64,000 bases of DNA from Pammene aurita. Taxonomy: Eukaryota; Arthropoda; Insecta; Lepidoptera; Tortricidae. Location of the stretch: contig OX352296.1 in the NCBI GenBank assembly GCA_947086415.1, positions 21,898,748 to 21,962,747 of the forward strand, given 5' to 3'. Position 1 is the first letter of the stretch; each line of letters begins with the position of its first letter. Position numbers and translations under genes: made by a program. Below the pieces are notes generated by a model. That model did no database searches, was not told the origin of the DNA, and was given only the letters and a program-made list of their open reading frames with translations. Positions 48,101 through 58,336 of the stretch are shown here, piece by piece.

Positions 48101-51100
48101 TTACGGGGCATTATAATGGCTAATATTCATGCTCTTAAACAGCATTAAGCATTTATTTATGCTATTGTAGAACCTAAGGCACTAAACCACACCGAAGCAT
48201 TAGTGTAGCAAACCAAAACGTTGCATTTTGGTTCGCTGCACTAAATCTAAAGGCTTTAAAAAAGCATTTACATATGCCATTATACAACCGTTATACAGCT
48301 TAAAGCATTATATAATGCTATTGTAGAACCTAAAGCACTTAAGTGCTTTTAAACAGCTGAAAGCTGTACAGTTGCGTTGTGGTTTGCTGCACTAAAGCTT
48401 AAGGCTTTACAAAAGCATTTAGCTATGCCATTATACAACCGTTATATAGCTCAAAGCATCATATAATGCGACAAGTTGCTCGGCGAACGTATATAAGCGT
48501 TTATACGGTCCTTAAGTTCAAAATAAGTTAACTATTCATATGTTATAATGCTTCCTGTGTTACTTGGGTACTTCGCATAAATACATAATCTTTACTCTGA
48601 ACACGCATTCTTTATATCTTTAGTTACACGATGTAAGTGTCTTAACAATCTCGAGCTACTTGCACCGTGTGCTAGTGAGAGCCAATCTACCAATGTCCCA
48701 AATGTCTTAACTCGACTTTCGTGTTCAGTTATTTTTAGATGGGACTGTGTATGTTATAGATTGAATAGTGTCCCATGAAATTATTTTTATCAGCAAAATG
48801 AAAGTTAATTTATATAGTCAGTGCAACCTGAGTTGACACTTATATTTTCCTTGCAGTAGTTACACTTGCGTTGCCGATGGCCAGTTCCAAGAGATTAGTA
48901 TGCCGGCTGATGACCATAAACACTTCAATACTTATATTTTATCTTCTACTGTCGGTGGCACATGAGGGACTCTTTCTAGTCACGCTGAATTTCAACGTCA
49001 TGTGCTGGGTTTTGATTGAATTTCGACTTCTTCATCTGGGACGCGTAAGGGTAAGAAATTGTTAACCCTTTAGCCGCCAATGACTTGAACTGCATTTCGT
49101 CGCTGTCGCCACTCAACCGCCAACATTTTTTAACCTTTTGAACGCCACGCATCAGACAGAAAAATCGTGCCACCAGCTCCAGAGCGAAATTTGCACGAGC
49201 GCACTCAGATACCGTAGTGATTGGAAAACAACATATCGACGAAACATTTCTTTCCGCCTAATAGTGGATTTAGTTAGGCAAAATCACTTTAGATATTTAG
49301 AAATCATAATAGTAAAGAATATTCATTTCGTATTTTTCTTATACACCTAAAATCAACTACAAAAATATGAAAATTAATATACAATTTTATTTTATTTTGT
49401 CAATATAGCCACAGCACTACTTAAGTGATAACGTCATGCGCTGACGTGTTATGACGGCTTTGGCGCTGGTGGCACCGTAACTAATTATGAATGTTAGAGT
49501 TGGGGGTGACAGATATTCATTCATTTCTGTATCGATATTTCCGTGGTGTAACTGTATGAAGGAAAATACGTTAGGTTTTTTAAGTGTTTAGTTGAGTAAA
49601 AAAATGTTTAACAATACCATCAAATAAATAAATTTTATGATAAAAATTAATGAACATCGGACAGAACGGGTGTGTAGGTGAAAAACACCTCGCGCACATT
49701 TCATTCTTTTGTACCTAAAGAAACTTGGTATATCCCTAATAATGACATATTCTTTGTTCACTTAAACTCGGTCTCTCACCGATAACATTCATATTGGTTG
49801 ACATTTTATCTAAAATACCATTTCATTCTTTTTACTTATTTGGTATGAATTGAATGGACCGAAAGCCCACATGTCGTGGTATTTATCATTGTTTAAGGAT
49901 TGAGAAGCAATGAGATTAAAAGAAACGACATAATACACATTGTTAGGTTTTAAATACGGCCCTTATAACACGCATTGCATTTATTCCATTGTGACTTAAA
50001 TAAAACTCTTTCTTTTTTAATAATGCATATTTTAAAGTAAAAATTTAAAATATATACCTTTTTTAACATTACGATATGTAGTTCCTAAAACTAATCTTCT
50101 ACACGAATCACAGTTTAATAATTAGTTTTATTATATAATAAAGCTTAAAATGCGAAAAACATTCATAATCACAGTGTTTGGTTAATGTTCATACAATAAT
50201 CAACATGGACCGCTATGCTTTCAAACGAACAACACTATTTCGAAGTGACGTCACGCCGCTTGACGTGATTACCCGTCAACGGCCAGGAGGGCAGTGCCTT
50301 TTTGTTCTTTTAAATAGCTTTGAGGTATTTTCTAATTTTTTCTTGAGTTACGGGTTATTTTGAATGAAATTTTAACTAAAAAGATAGGTGAATGGTAGAG
50401 CTATAATAAACATACAAAAATATTTCTACAAAGGTTGTTTATTAAGGAGTATTTTGATCTCTCATTTTGGACGTTTTAACACGTCATGGCGCTGAGGGCA
50501 CGACTTTTCGTTGACGTGTTTGAACGGCTTTGGCGGTCAAAGGGTTAATAAAGCGCCATAGGAAACTAATCGATTGCGTGATGATTAATTTTAAACTGTA
50601 ACTAGGCTCTTCCATACCAATATTTGACGTGTGTGTGTGTGTATTTCGTGCAACCTTGCCGTTTTTCTTTGGCGGCGAAAGAGTTAAGTACAGCTTGTAG
50701 CAGAAGCGGCTTAGCGGGTTGAGTCAGGTATTGCAAAGAAACATGCGCGGAAATAAATAAATAAATACTTAGATCCCAAGTGCGATAAACTTTTAGACTT
50801 TGACTATTGATTTTTATGTCTTATTTCCGCGCATTTTTTGAGAAAAACACTATACATGCGTCGGCTTGAAAATGGATTCCTGGCCTCGTATCCCTATCCG
50901 GCCTCGCTACGCTCGGCCATATATACCTGATTGGCCGGAAATCTCTAATTTCCCAGCCTCTACTGTAATGTGTACTATTACACGCTCTTATTCTCATTGC
51001 AATAAAGTCTTGTAATCATCATAATGAAGATTTGTAAGGATTGACGTCATCGTTTCACTACTCAATTATATTATTAATTCATTTAATTACATATTATATT

Positions 51101-54100
51101 TTAGATAATTGACTGCACATTTGACAAATCTGCCGAAGAAGATAAATCGAAACGAAGTCTCACATCTATTGAAAGAAGTATAAGCAGTGATGATTTTAGA
51201 AGGGCGTTCTTTTTCGTATCCTTTACAAAACTATGGAGCTAAAGCTTGTCCCAGTAAAAAATGTCCTTAGTTTACGCAGCGTTGGTATATCAGGTTTCAA
51301 TGAAAATGGTTGTAACTGGCTGGTTATATGTTAAATGCATCTCGGTTCTTTATTTAATATTAGAAAAAAATCTGTCACAGTCACATTTTCAAAGATCTCG
51401 TCTCCACAAGAAAAACTTCATGAGAAAATATTGTACAAATATGTCCAATATTAAGGCATTTTCACGAAAAAAGTGGTTGTGGAGCTAAACACGTCTGTTA
51501 GAACTGTGCAAAGGGTCCTAAAACAATTCAGAGAGACTGGCGGTATTCGACGGCGTCCTGGAAGTGGTCGGAAGACCGGGTTTGTTAAGAAAAATATTGA
51601 GAAGAGTATCATAGCTGCTTTGCTGAAAAAACCTACATCATCTGTAAGAAATTTAGCTATAAAGTTTAAAACGTCTAAATCCACTGTGCAACGAGTAAAG
51701 AGAAATAATTCTATAAAGACTTTCAAACAAACTAAAGTGCCTAATAGAAATTTGAAACAAGAAACTGACGCTAAAACGAGATCCAGAAAACTGTATTCAA
51801 AATTAACGACAAAAAAATACTGTATTGTGATGGAGGACGAAACATATTGCAAGCTTGATTTTAAATCACTGCCGGGACATCATTTTTATTCGGGGACCGA
51901 TAGAAAAACTTTCAATGACGAGTACAATGTCATAAAAACGGATAAATTTGCGAAGAAGGTTTTTGTGTGGCAAGTGATCTGTTCTTGCGGCAAACGCAGC
52001 ACTCCATACTTTGCTAAAGGAACTATGAAAGGCGATATATCCCTTAAAGAGTGCATGGAAAAGCGATTATTGCCGTTTTTTAACCGACACAAGAAGCCAG
52101 TTCTGTTTTCGCCTGATCTGGCCACGTGTCACTATTTTAAAAATGTGATATAATGATACAAAGCCAATAATGTCGAATTTGTGGAAAAGTACCAAAATCC
52201 TCCTAACTGTCCTGAATTACGACCTATAGAAAAATATTGGGCTCGTATGAAGCAGAAGCTCTTAAAACATAAAACTAACGCCACATCAGTTGAAAACTTA
52301 AAGCGAAAATGGAATGCAGCTTCAAAACTAATCATCACAGACACTGATGTACAAAACCTGATGGCAGGTATCAAAAGAAAATTACGAAGTTTCTGGATGA
52401 ATAAACAATAGAACAAAAACATAACAAAAATACGTTTTGTTTACTACATTTCTAATAAACTGTTGTCAAAAATTTGGTAACTTTTTATTGCTTACATTAT
52501 TTCATACTAACTAATAAACGACATTTTTTTCTGGGACAAGCTTTAAGCTAATGGGACCTAAGTATCCGCTTAGATCAGTTCACAAAGATAACGCGAATCG
52601 TTTATAGTAGGGCAGCCCAAGTGGGGATAATTTGAGTTACTCGAGCGTCAGATTCGTCAACCACTTTTAGCCGGCGCCTTTGGTAGGTTGGCGGGCAGTT
52701 AATGGATTGATTGAGGGATTCGGTCATTCTGTTCGAAGTCCAAGTTGATGCTTTGATAGTGCTAATACATCACTTGACATTTATCTTTAGGAATTATCAT
52801 AATCTGACGGATTCAATTTTAATTTTGAGGCTATTCTATATAGGCCATCGTAAATTTCAATCCCGTCATCCATTTTGTCAGAGTATCATACTGCGTCATC
52901 AGTGACACGTCGAAAGCCTCCAGTTTCAATATCTGACGCGCTCGAGCAAGTACATACATGTGACCTTTTGTTTGTTTAAAATCTTTGAAAGCCACCGAAT
53001 TTTTTTATTTTTACAATTAGTGGTAGCCGTACAAGCCCAATTCCAAAGAAATACCGCAAATCGATGTACAGTTTAGCCGTTTGGCACACGCATACTAGAG
53101 GTCAAAACACATTTTTGACCCGCAGTTCTTAAAAAAAATTCCCTTAGGCGCAGTTGAATGGTTAAAGAGGTATTCCCGACGATAGTGGCGATACGACGAT
53201 AGAGGGTCCCGTTGGATATATGGATACTACGTATCATTTTATGATTAATATGTGCTATATCTGTACTACAGTTCCATAAGTCACGCCAAATAGGTATTGA
53301 AGTAGAACTGTGTCACTTTGTAATATTGAAAAATAAAAAAACTTAATGAAATTATTTTCAAAATAGCTTTTTTGAGGTTAGATATGAGGATATTACGTAT
53401 CATTTGTGGTATATTGTATTTAAAAAAATCAGCCATATCGTGTCTGGAGGAGCCCAAACTTGGTATGTTTCGAAAATTATTTTTGTGTTAATTAAAAAAA
53501 ATTGCTGAAATGTAATGATGTGGTATATTTTTAGAATCGCCTCAAAATGCCCTTTTATAAGATACCACACACGATAGGTTTCTGAAAAAAATTTTTTTTT
53601 CCATACAAATAAAAAAAAATCTCGGCACAATTCTCCTAAGGGATTTTTTTTAAGAACTGCGGGTCAAAAAATTTGTTTTGACCTCTAGTATGCGTGTGCC
53701 AAACGGCTAAACTGTACATCGATTTGCGGTTTTTTTAATCGTACGGCTACCACTAAATGTAGTCTTCAAAATGGTCTAGGTCCTGATGACGCTCGAGTGA
53801 CTTCAAATGTAGCATCATGGGCTCCCCTACTATTAATCCTTTCACCACCAATGACTTTAACTGCATTAACACTGCAACAATATCATCCACAAAAATAACT
53901 TTAATTTTACCGGTTTGCCCATCTTCCATTTCACTGTTGTAACACCCCCGCCACCTTATAATGGGCCGTAATAAATCCAAAGGGAATGCGTCAAGGTTCA
54001 TTTTACATTGTAACCGTTAACTGCTATTGCAGTGTGTGGTGTGGTGGGCGTACCTTAACCTTACCATGGTTTTTTTGGCGGCAAAACGCATATCAGATAT

Positions 54101-54987
54101 GATGCATGATAATATTGACAATTGATGAAATGATGAAAGATGTAAATTTCCTTAACAGTATTTACAGCTAGCGTATGTAATTTTAGCGTTTTTCGGAACC
54201 GGAAATATAGCGTCACTTAACTCATTCGAAGTTCGATGGGTGACATGTTTCATAACATCCTTCCAGCCCTTCGTAATTACTGCGTTGATCCTGTTGAAGA
54301 CGTTGACGCCCTTCTTGAGTGTCGCGTGCTGTTTTAGAGGCGTACAATATTTGACTGAGGTATATATTGTAAACTACCCCTTAAACTGCAACAACCTATT
54401 TTTTGAACTGAAATATAGTATTAAAGCATACAAACTTTAAATAATAGTTCCATTGCATGGCGTCACTTTGCAAGGTTGGCCGACATCTAGAGAAATTATA
54501 TTTTGGGTATAACAAAACTTTGTATGGATGGAGTAGTCTCGGTAGTCTGCATCATTTACTATAGTCCGAGTCTGTTTTAGTATTTAAAGTTAGTATTTTA
54601 ATTCAAAACAGTTATCTGACAGCTCCTGTCTTGTATTGTAAACCACAAAGAGCTGTCAGTCTTGAATTAAAAATACTACTTTAGTGAATATTTTATTTAA
54701 AAAAAAAAATATTATACATATATGTTTTTTTTATTTTGCAGGCACCAACGGGGTACTTACATATCATTGTACTGATATACTCAAATGTAATGGGCATTCA
54801 GTTGCTGTACTATGTCAGAAACACTGGAAGTTGGTTGGAGATTGGTACCTCGATATCACAATTTGTCATAGTTCAAGTTATAACATTATTTATAGTTTTA
54901 ATTAACCAAATGGCCAAATTGATGACTGATTTTAATGTGTTTAATGTTGTAAATAAGTTATTTAAAAGCAGAAAAAAGTATGTTTAA
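36150..54987 (+). CDS. PIGN: PIGN, GPI ethanolamine phosphate transferase 1, 12 exons
   Basis: Exons: 36150-36346, 36506-36961, 38093-38223, 38727-38926, 39756-40245, 40409-40584, 41230-41417, 42470-42696, 48857-49050, 51105-51215, 54168-54359, 54742-54987. The sum is 2808 bases, giving 935 residues against 931 in human PIGN, and every phase joins. The N-terminus has one membrane anchor (about 4-24), then an alkaline-phosphatase-type lumenal domain with LVLFVVDGLRAE (metal-binding D), VPTESRPGHVA (catalytic T), HLLGTDTSGHTHKP and TSDHGMTDWGSHG. From about residue 410 the protein is a series of hydrophobic helices, with FFGTGNIASLNSFEVRW and NTGSWLEIGTSIS typical of the C-terminal domain. It transfers ethanolamine phosphate to the first mannose of GPI precursors in the ER. 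Exon 11 could instead start at 54159 (NAGNNN tandem acceptor); the shorter form aligns better with human PIGN. The exon 10 donor (GTATCC) is weak. The introns carry many transposons. Confidence 0.96.
39090..39560 (-). mobile_element. Non-LTR retrotransposon (RTE-like) reverse transcriptase C-terminal fragment in PIGN intron 4
   Basis: On the minus strand, broken frames read AVRPAMMYGSECW, then MSTNKIKMLRW and later RFRWFGHVMRREEEYPVKKA, the familiar C-terminal region of lepidopteran endonuclease-reverse transcriptases. Frameshifts and stops separate the pieces. There is no intact domain, so it is a dead 5'-truncated insertion. Confidence 0.85.
40940..41045 (+). repeat. tRNA-derived SINE in PIGN intron 6
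   Basis: ctccgtagcctagtgggtaa (A-box-like) and gatcctgggttcgaatcccg (B box) are 50 bases apart. The 5' and 3' ends do not pair as an acceptor stem, so this is a SINE and not a tRNA gene. Confidence 0.7.
41839..44665. repeat. Long inverted repeat (arms ~470 bases) flanking PIGN exon 8
   Basis: The left arm 41839-42326 and right arm 44204-44665 are inverted copies, matching over most of their length. Each begins or ends with tttatctacactca and contains gacgtaattttaac-like, gcacaatcgagttggccatg and aactgtacgt blocks. Exon 8 of PIGN (42470-42696) lies between the arms. Each arm contains an inner element bounded by tatctacactca/tgagtgtagata. The spacer between the arms is about 1.88 kb. Confidence 0.88.
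42720..42816. mobile_element. Left half of a split MITE (6521-6701 family)
   Basis: It carries caatcgagtttttcactaga and tggcagcaccgtggcgagag, and matches the left arm of the MITE at 6521. Its right arm is found 1.86 kb away at 44673-44763. It starts 24 bases after the exon 8 donor. Confidence 0.85.
44673..44763. mobile_element. Right half of the split MITE
   Basis: tgattggtggattttgacag and gtgctgccatctggtgaaaa match the right arm of the MITE at 6521. It directly abuts the outer end of the right long arm (44665), so a larger unit was inserted into the MITE loop. Confidence 0.85.
46250..47185. mobile_element. Nested ~936-base TIR element
   Basis: agctagccacgtcagatatg at the left and, inverted, catatctgacgtggctagct at the right; the similarity runs about 60 bases and includes aataatgagagcaac and the ggcagctttaa / ttaaaagctgcc pair further in. 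Non-coding. Confidence 0.82.
47347..47705. mobile_element. MITE with poly-C tracts (ctgttcataaattacgtca ends)
   Basis: gggtctgttcataaattacg and cgtaatttatgaacagcccc are inverted ends. Three C homopolymers of 12-14 bases lie inside. I recognise this as a common insect element. Confidence 0.8.
47758..48022 (+). repeat. Retroposon tail ('tagcttttgcccgcggcttc')
   Basis: The text tagcttttgcccgcggcttc ... aaaagtagcctatgtcactc ... aaacaaacaaacacacacac ... tataatattagtata is a very common lepidopteran non-LTR 3' piece. No coding frame remains. Confidence 0.75.
49062..50548. mobile_element. 1.48 kb piggyBac-like non-autonomous element in PIGN intron 9
   Basis: TTAA at both edges (49062-49065, 50545-50548) with inverted ends CCCTTTAGCCGCCAA / TTGGCGGTCAAAGGG. 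TTAA target sites with CCC starts are the piggyBac pattern. There is no transposase frame. The left end lies 12 bases inside the intron. Confidence 0.8.
51242..52543 (+). mobile_element. Tc1/mariner-type DNA transposon with inactivated transposase, in PIGN intron 10
   Basis: The 1302-base element is bounded by inverted repeats (aagcttgtcccagtaaaaaa / ttttctgggacaagctt) and flanked by TA at 51240-51241 and 52544-52545. The transposase frame (51473-52411) has an HTH region (SVRTVQRVLKQFRETGG), the first D in VMEDETYCKLD, the second in SPDLATCHY and E in CPELRPIEKYW. Two adjacent stop codons (TAA TGA, 52151-52156) interrupt the frame between the second D and the E, and the N-terminus is also frame-shifted. 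Counting through the stops, 37 residues separate D and E. The copy is therefore dead but nearly full length. Confidence 0.9.
53019..53755. mobile_element. 737-base element with ~120-base inverted repeats in PIGN intron 10
   Basis: tagtggtagccgtac and gtacggctaccacta are the outer ends. The arms continue through gcaaatcgatgtacagttta, gccgtttggcacacgcatac, tagaggtcaaaac and gacccgcagttcttaaaaaa, all repeated inverted. Non-coding. Confidence 0.85.
54587..54684. mobile_element. ~98-base palindromic MITE in PIGN intron 11
   Basis: agtattttaattcaa and ttgaattaaaaatact, with inner gacagctc / gagctgtc, form an inverted pair 58 bases before exon 12. Confidence 0.75.
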
Positions 54988-54999
54988 AGTAAAACGAAT

Positions 55000-55005
55000 T
55001 TTATT
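55000..55005 (-). terminator. Poly(A) signal AATAAA, CD2BP2
   Basis: On the minus strand AATAAA lies 23 bases past the CD2BP2 stop (55028-55030). It is only 13 bases from the PIGN stop on the other strand. Confidence 0.6.
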
Positions 55006-55027
55006 GTACTGTACTGATTTATTGACA

Positions 55028-57952
55028 TCACATATACAGTTCAAAATCCATTCTATTTGAACTGTAGAACTGACTGTCATCTCCATGCTTCCTCACCCAT
55101 ACACCAGTTTTGAAGTATCCTTCCGATACCCATTTCTGCATCTGCTCTGTGGTATGTGGTCCTGACAGCTCAGAATCATCATCATCTTGTTTCCATTTGA
55201 ATTCCCATTTAAGTTCTTTGGGAGCATCATCATCTTCCTCAGTATTTTCAGTTTTTGTAGTCTCACTACCATCTTCTTTATTGAGACTTTGCTTTTCTTT
55301 CTGATCAAAATCATCAGCATACATGTCTAAATCTGCATTACCCTTCTTACTTTCATTTTTGGTTACAATGGCAGTGATCTTCTCGTAAGTCTCTTGGTAA
55401 ATGTCCATGTTGCCTGTTTTGGTGAGTATCTGGTTGGCAAGCTCTGTTACTCTGGTGACAATTTTGCAGCCCTCGTCCACAATGCCTGCTTTTTTCCTTT
55501 TCCATCTTTCTGCACTTGACATCTTTGAAGCAGCACCTGAAAACATAACAAAACCATGTCTTATCGCAGATATCTGTAGACATGCTAGTGATACATATGT
55601 ATACATTTATCTACTTTTGGTGGTAGGAAATTTTAACCCTTTGAATGCGAAACATGTCAAATCACGCGCACGGAAAGTCGTGCCCTCAACACCAGCATGT
55701 GATATGACATCCTAAATATGACTGGTTAGCTTTGCGCACTGGTGCTGAGGGAATGATCTTTCCATCTGATGCTTTGCGTTCAAAAGGGTAAAAAACACAT
55801 TTAATTTGAAACATTCAGTACATAACTGCAAAACCTTAATAGTTCAATCCCCCAGTGTGTTACACAACCATGATGCATAATCCTGTACATCAGTAGCAGG
55901 GTGTGTTTAATTAGCAAGCCAATTAAGATTCAGATTGCTAATATTTTTAAACACTTTTACTATAAATAGAAATAAAAAAAAAACCGGCCAAGTGCGAGTC
56001 CAACTCGCGCACCGAGGGTTCCGTAAACACCTATAACAAGCAAAAACCTCTACGCGTTTACGAGGAAAAAGGTAGTAAGTAAAAAATTTAAAAAAATATT
56101 TTTTGTATGATTTTACTAAAAATGTCTACTTTTCGTAATTTTTCCTTTGTCTGTGCTATATGAAGTTTCTTCATGCCAAGTTTCAAGTTTCTGAGTTTAC
56201 GGGAAGTACCCTTTAGGTTTTGAGTTTCTTGCGAGTACTCAGTTTCAAAATATGCGACTTAAATTGCTATTTCTTTTGATTGCGTTGACATAAAAGTTTG
56301 GTTTTGCTACATCTGAAAGGTCCTATAGCCCTGAGTATTTGACACGAATTTCAATTTAATACCTCCACGCGTTTACGAGGAAAAAAGTAGTAAGTATAAT
56401 ATTAAAAAAATTTTTTTTTGTATGATTTTAATCAAAATGTCTACTTTTGGTAATTTTTCCTTTGTCTGTGCTATATGAAGTTTCTTCGTGCCAAGTTTTA
56501 AGTTTCTGAGTTTACGGAAAGTACCCTTTAGGTTTTGAGTTTCTTGCGAGTACTCAGTTTCAAAATATGCGACTTAAATTGCTATTTCTTTTGATTGCGT
56601 TGACATAAAAGTTTGGTTTTGCTACATCTGAAACCTCCTATAGCCCTGAGTATTTGACATGAATTTCAATTTAATACCTCTACGCGTTTACGAGGAAAAA
56701 GGTAGTCAGTTTAAAAAAATTTAAAATATTTTTTTGTATGATTTTACTAAAAATGTCTGCTTTTTGTAATTTTTCCATTGTCTGTGCTATATGACGTTGC
56801 TTCGTGCCAAATTTCAAGTTTCTGAGTTCACGGGAAGTACCCCGTAGGTTTTGCGATTGCCGAAAAACTCTAAAATTTGCAGCATAAACGACTATATCTT
56901 TTGATTGCGTTGGTTTTTAAGTTTGATTTTTTCACAGCTGCAAGGGACAATAGACTTGAGTATTTGATATAAATTTCAGCTTGATACCTCCACGCGTTCC
57001 TGAGAAAAATGGTCTTGACAGACAGACAGACAGACAGACAGACGGACAACAAAGTGATCCTATAAGGGTTCCGTTTTTTCCTTTCGAGGTACGGAACCCT
57101 AAAAACTATTATGCTTACCTAGTCTCTGTAAAGCTTTAGCAATTGTCTCCTTAGGCTTCATATGTCCTAATATTTCCTTATAATTTTCATATAGATCGAA
57201 CTTCTCTTCCATCTCTTCATCTTCACTGCTTGATTCATCACCAAGACCTTTATTTTCATCATCTTTGTGCACCTTGTACTTGTCCTCAGGCCTGCCTTTT
57301 ACCTTCACCCAATCTATGTTGTCAAGCCACCCATCCCTGATTTCTTTTTCTTTTTTCCAGTGATATTGGCCTTGGTTGTCAAAATGGCCCTCTTCCAGCT
57401 CCTCTTTCATGTTGAAAGGTGTGATGGTGATCTAATAATTAAATAATAATTAATGTTTGATTGTCAGAATATAAAAGACTTCAATTGTTATTTTTTAATG
57501 GAAATAGTACTTCAGTACATCCCGCTTATTACGATTTATACGCCGTTTTATATCAGTCCTAGGAACTTAAGGTCCCGCAGGACGTACAAGCATAATACCA
57601 TTCCGCTTAAGACGCGTTTTGGCGGGGTCCCTTTAAAGAAGCACGTCCAGTTCAGTTCGTTATTTTCTGGCAACATTGAGTTCTATTTGGTGGGTGACAG
57701 ACCCATGTTTGATACATAATTCAACAATAATATTGACTATCCACGCTCACTTACTTCACCTTCTATTCCTGCTACTCCTTCTTCCTCCCCTTCGATGTCA
57801 TCAGCATTAAGAACATTGTTCCTCTCTTCTTCAGCGCCGCTATCCTCCTCATCAGAGTCCAAGGAATGCTTCTTTCCTTCTTTCTTGGTCACACGCTTTT
57901 CGTTAGGTTCTTCGTCTAAATCGAAGGCAGTAGATGCCGCCCTTTTCGCCAT
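55028..57952 (-). CDS. CD2BP2: CD2BP2 / U5 snRNP 52K protein with GYF domain, 3 exons
   Basis: Exons 57952-57755, 57431-57119 and 55536-55028 join in phase to give 339 residues (human CD2BP2: 341). The start MAKRAASTAFDLDEEPNEKR precedes a very acidic, Lys/Glu-rich region. Exon 2 has TPFNMKEELEEGHFDNQGQY, followed by WLDNIDW, the conserved core of this family. The last 60 residues form a GYF domain: KWEFKWKQ, then GPHTTEQMQKWVSEGYF and SSNRMDFELYM. The protein is a component of the U5 and tri-snRNP assembly pathway and binds proline-rich ligands through GYF. A polyadenylation signal AATAAA on the minus strand sits at 55005-55000, just past the stop. Intron 2 (1.58 kb) is filled by a piggyBac-like MITE and a triplicated repeat. 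Confidence 0.96.
55632..55793. mobile_element. Short piggyBac-like MITE in CD2BP2 intron 2
   Basis: ttttaaccctttgaatgcga at the left and gcgttcaaaagggtaaaaaa at the right are inverted, with the TTAA-type edge degraded on the right. Non-coding. Confidence 0.7.
55978..57108 (+). repeat. 'ccggccaagtgc...gggttccgt' element with a triplicated ~310-base core, in CD2BP2 intron 2
   Basis: It starts aaaaaaccggccaagtgcga and ends ggttccgttttttcctttcg plus aggtacggaaccctaaa. Inside, a unit of about 310 bases starting near cctctacgcgtttacgagga occurs three times (about 56050, 56363 and 56678), the first two nearly identical. A (caga)n run lies at about 57018-57043. Confidence 0.85.
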
Positions 57953-58191
57953 ATTTACAAATAATATGTAATGTATTTTGAGAAGTGGGGGCTTCGCTTT
58001 GTTTGACGATTAGTATCGTTTGTTATAATTAATTATAATACTACTCTTTGATTAGTATGTAGCATGAGCTGTTACTTGTCAGTGTCTTTTTTTTGTGGAT
58101 TTTTTATGGCCTGGTTACGAGATCTTTAAGCCAATCAGTGTCTTTTATGTGACATTAGTCACATTTTAGAAGAGTACTCGATAAAACCGGT

Positions 58192-58336
58192 ATTAGACAT
58201 ATCAATTTGTAGGGCCCAATCTGTTGTGTACCCTGCCTCTATCCCTCCTTCAGCTCCCTATGGGCCCTAGCTCTTATTACACCTGCCAACCTGACAGATT
58301 GGGTCCTACAAATTGCAATGTCTAATACCCGTTTAA
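58192..58336. mobile_element. Palindromic MITE, relative of 30928-31076
   Basis: aaaaccggtattagacatat at the left and aatgtctaatacccgtttta at the right enclose inverted gggcccaatctgt / acagattgggtcc. It adjoins the large palindrome. Confidence 0.85.

Larger units (their letters stand above)
45331..48571. mobile_element. 3.2 kb element with GCATTA-rich subterminal regions and three nested insertions
   Basis: The ends gtacccaagtaacaca and tgtgttacttgggtac are inverted. Both end regions (45350-45720 and 47200-48500) are packed with the word gcatta or its reverse in phrases such as gcattaaagaagcatt and aaagcattatataatgc. No transposase frame was seen. Nested inside are elements at 46250-47185, 47347-47705 and 47758-48022. 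Confidence 0.75.

Noticed and set aside
47200..48560. Regularly spaced GCATTA words, at first sight like a repeat array or CRISPR-like pattern
   Set aside because: The spacing is irregular, the repeat is only six bases and the context is a eukaryotic transposon. There are no cas genes.
54684..54905. Alternative plus-strand frame over PIGN exon 12
   Set aside because: It is a shadow of the true exon, which continues the PIGN phase and ends at 54987.
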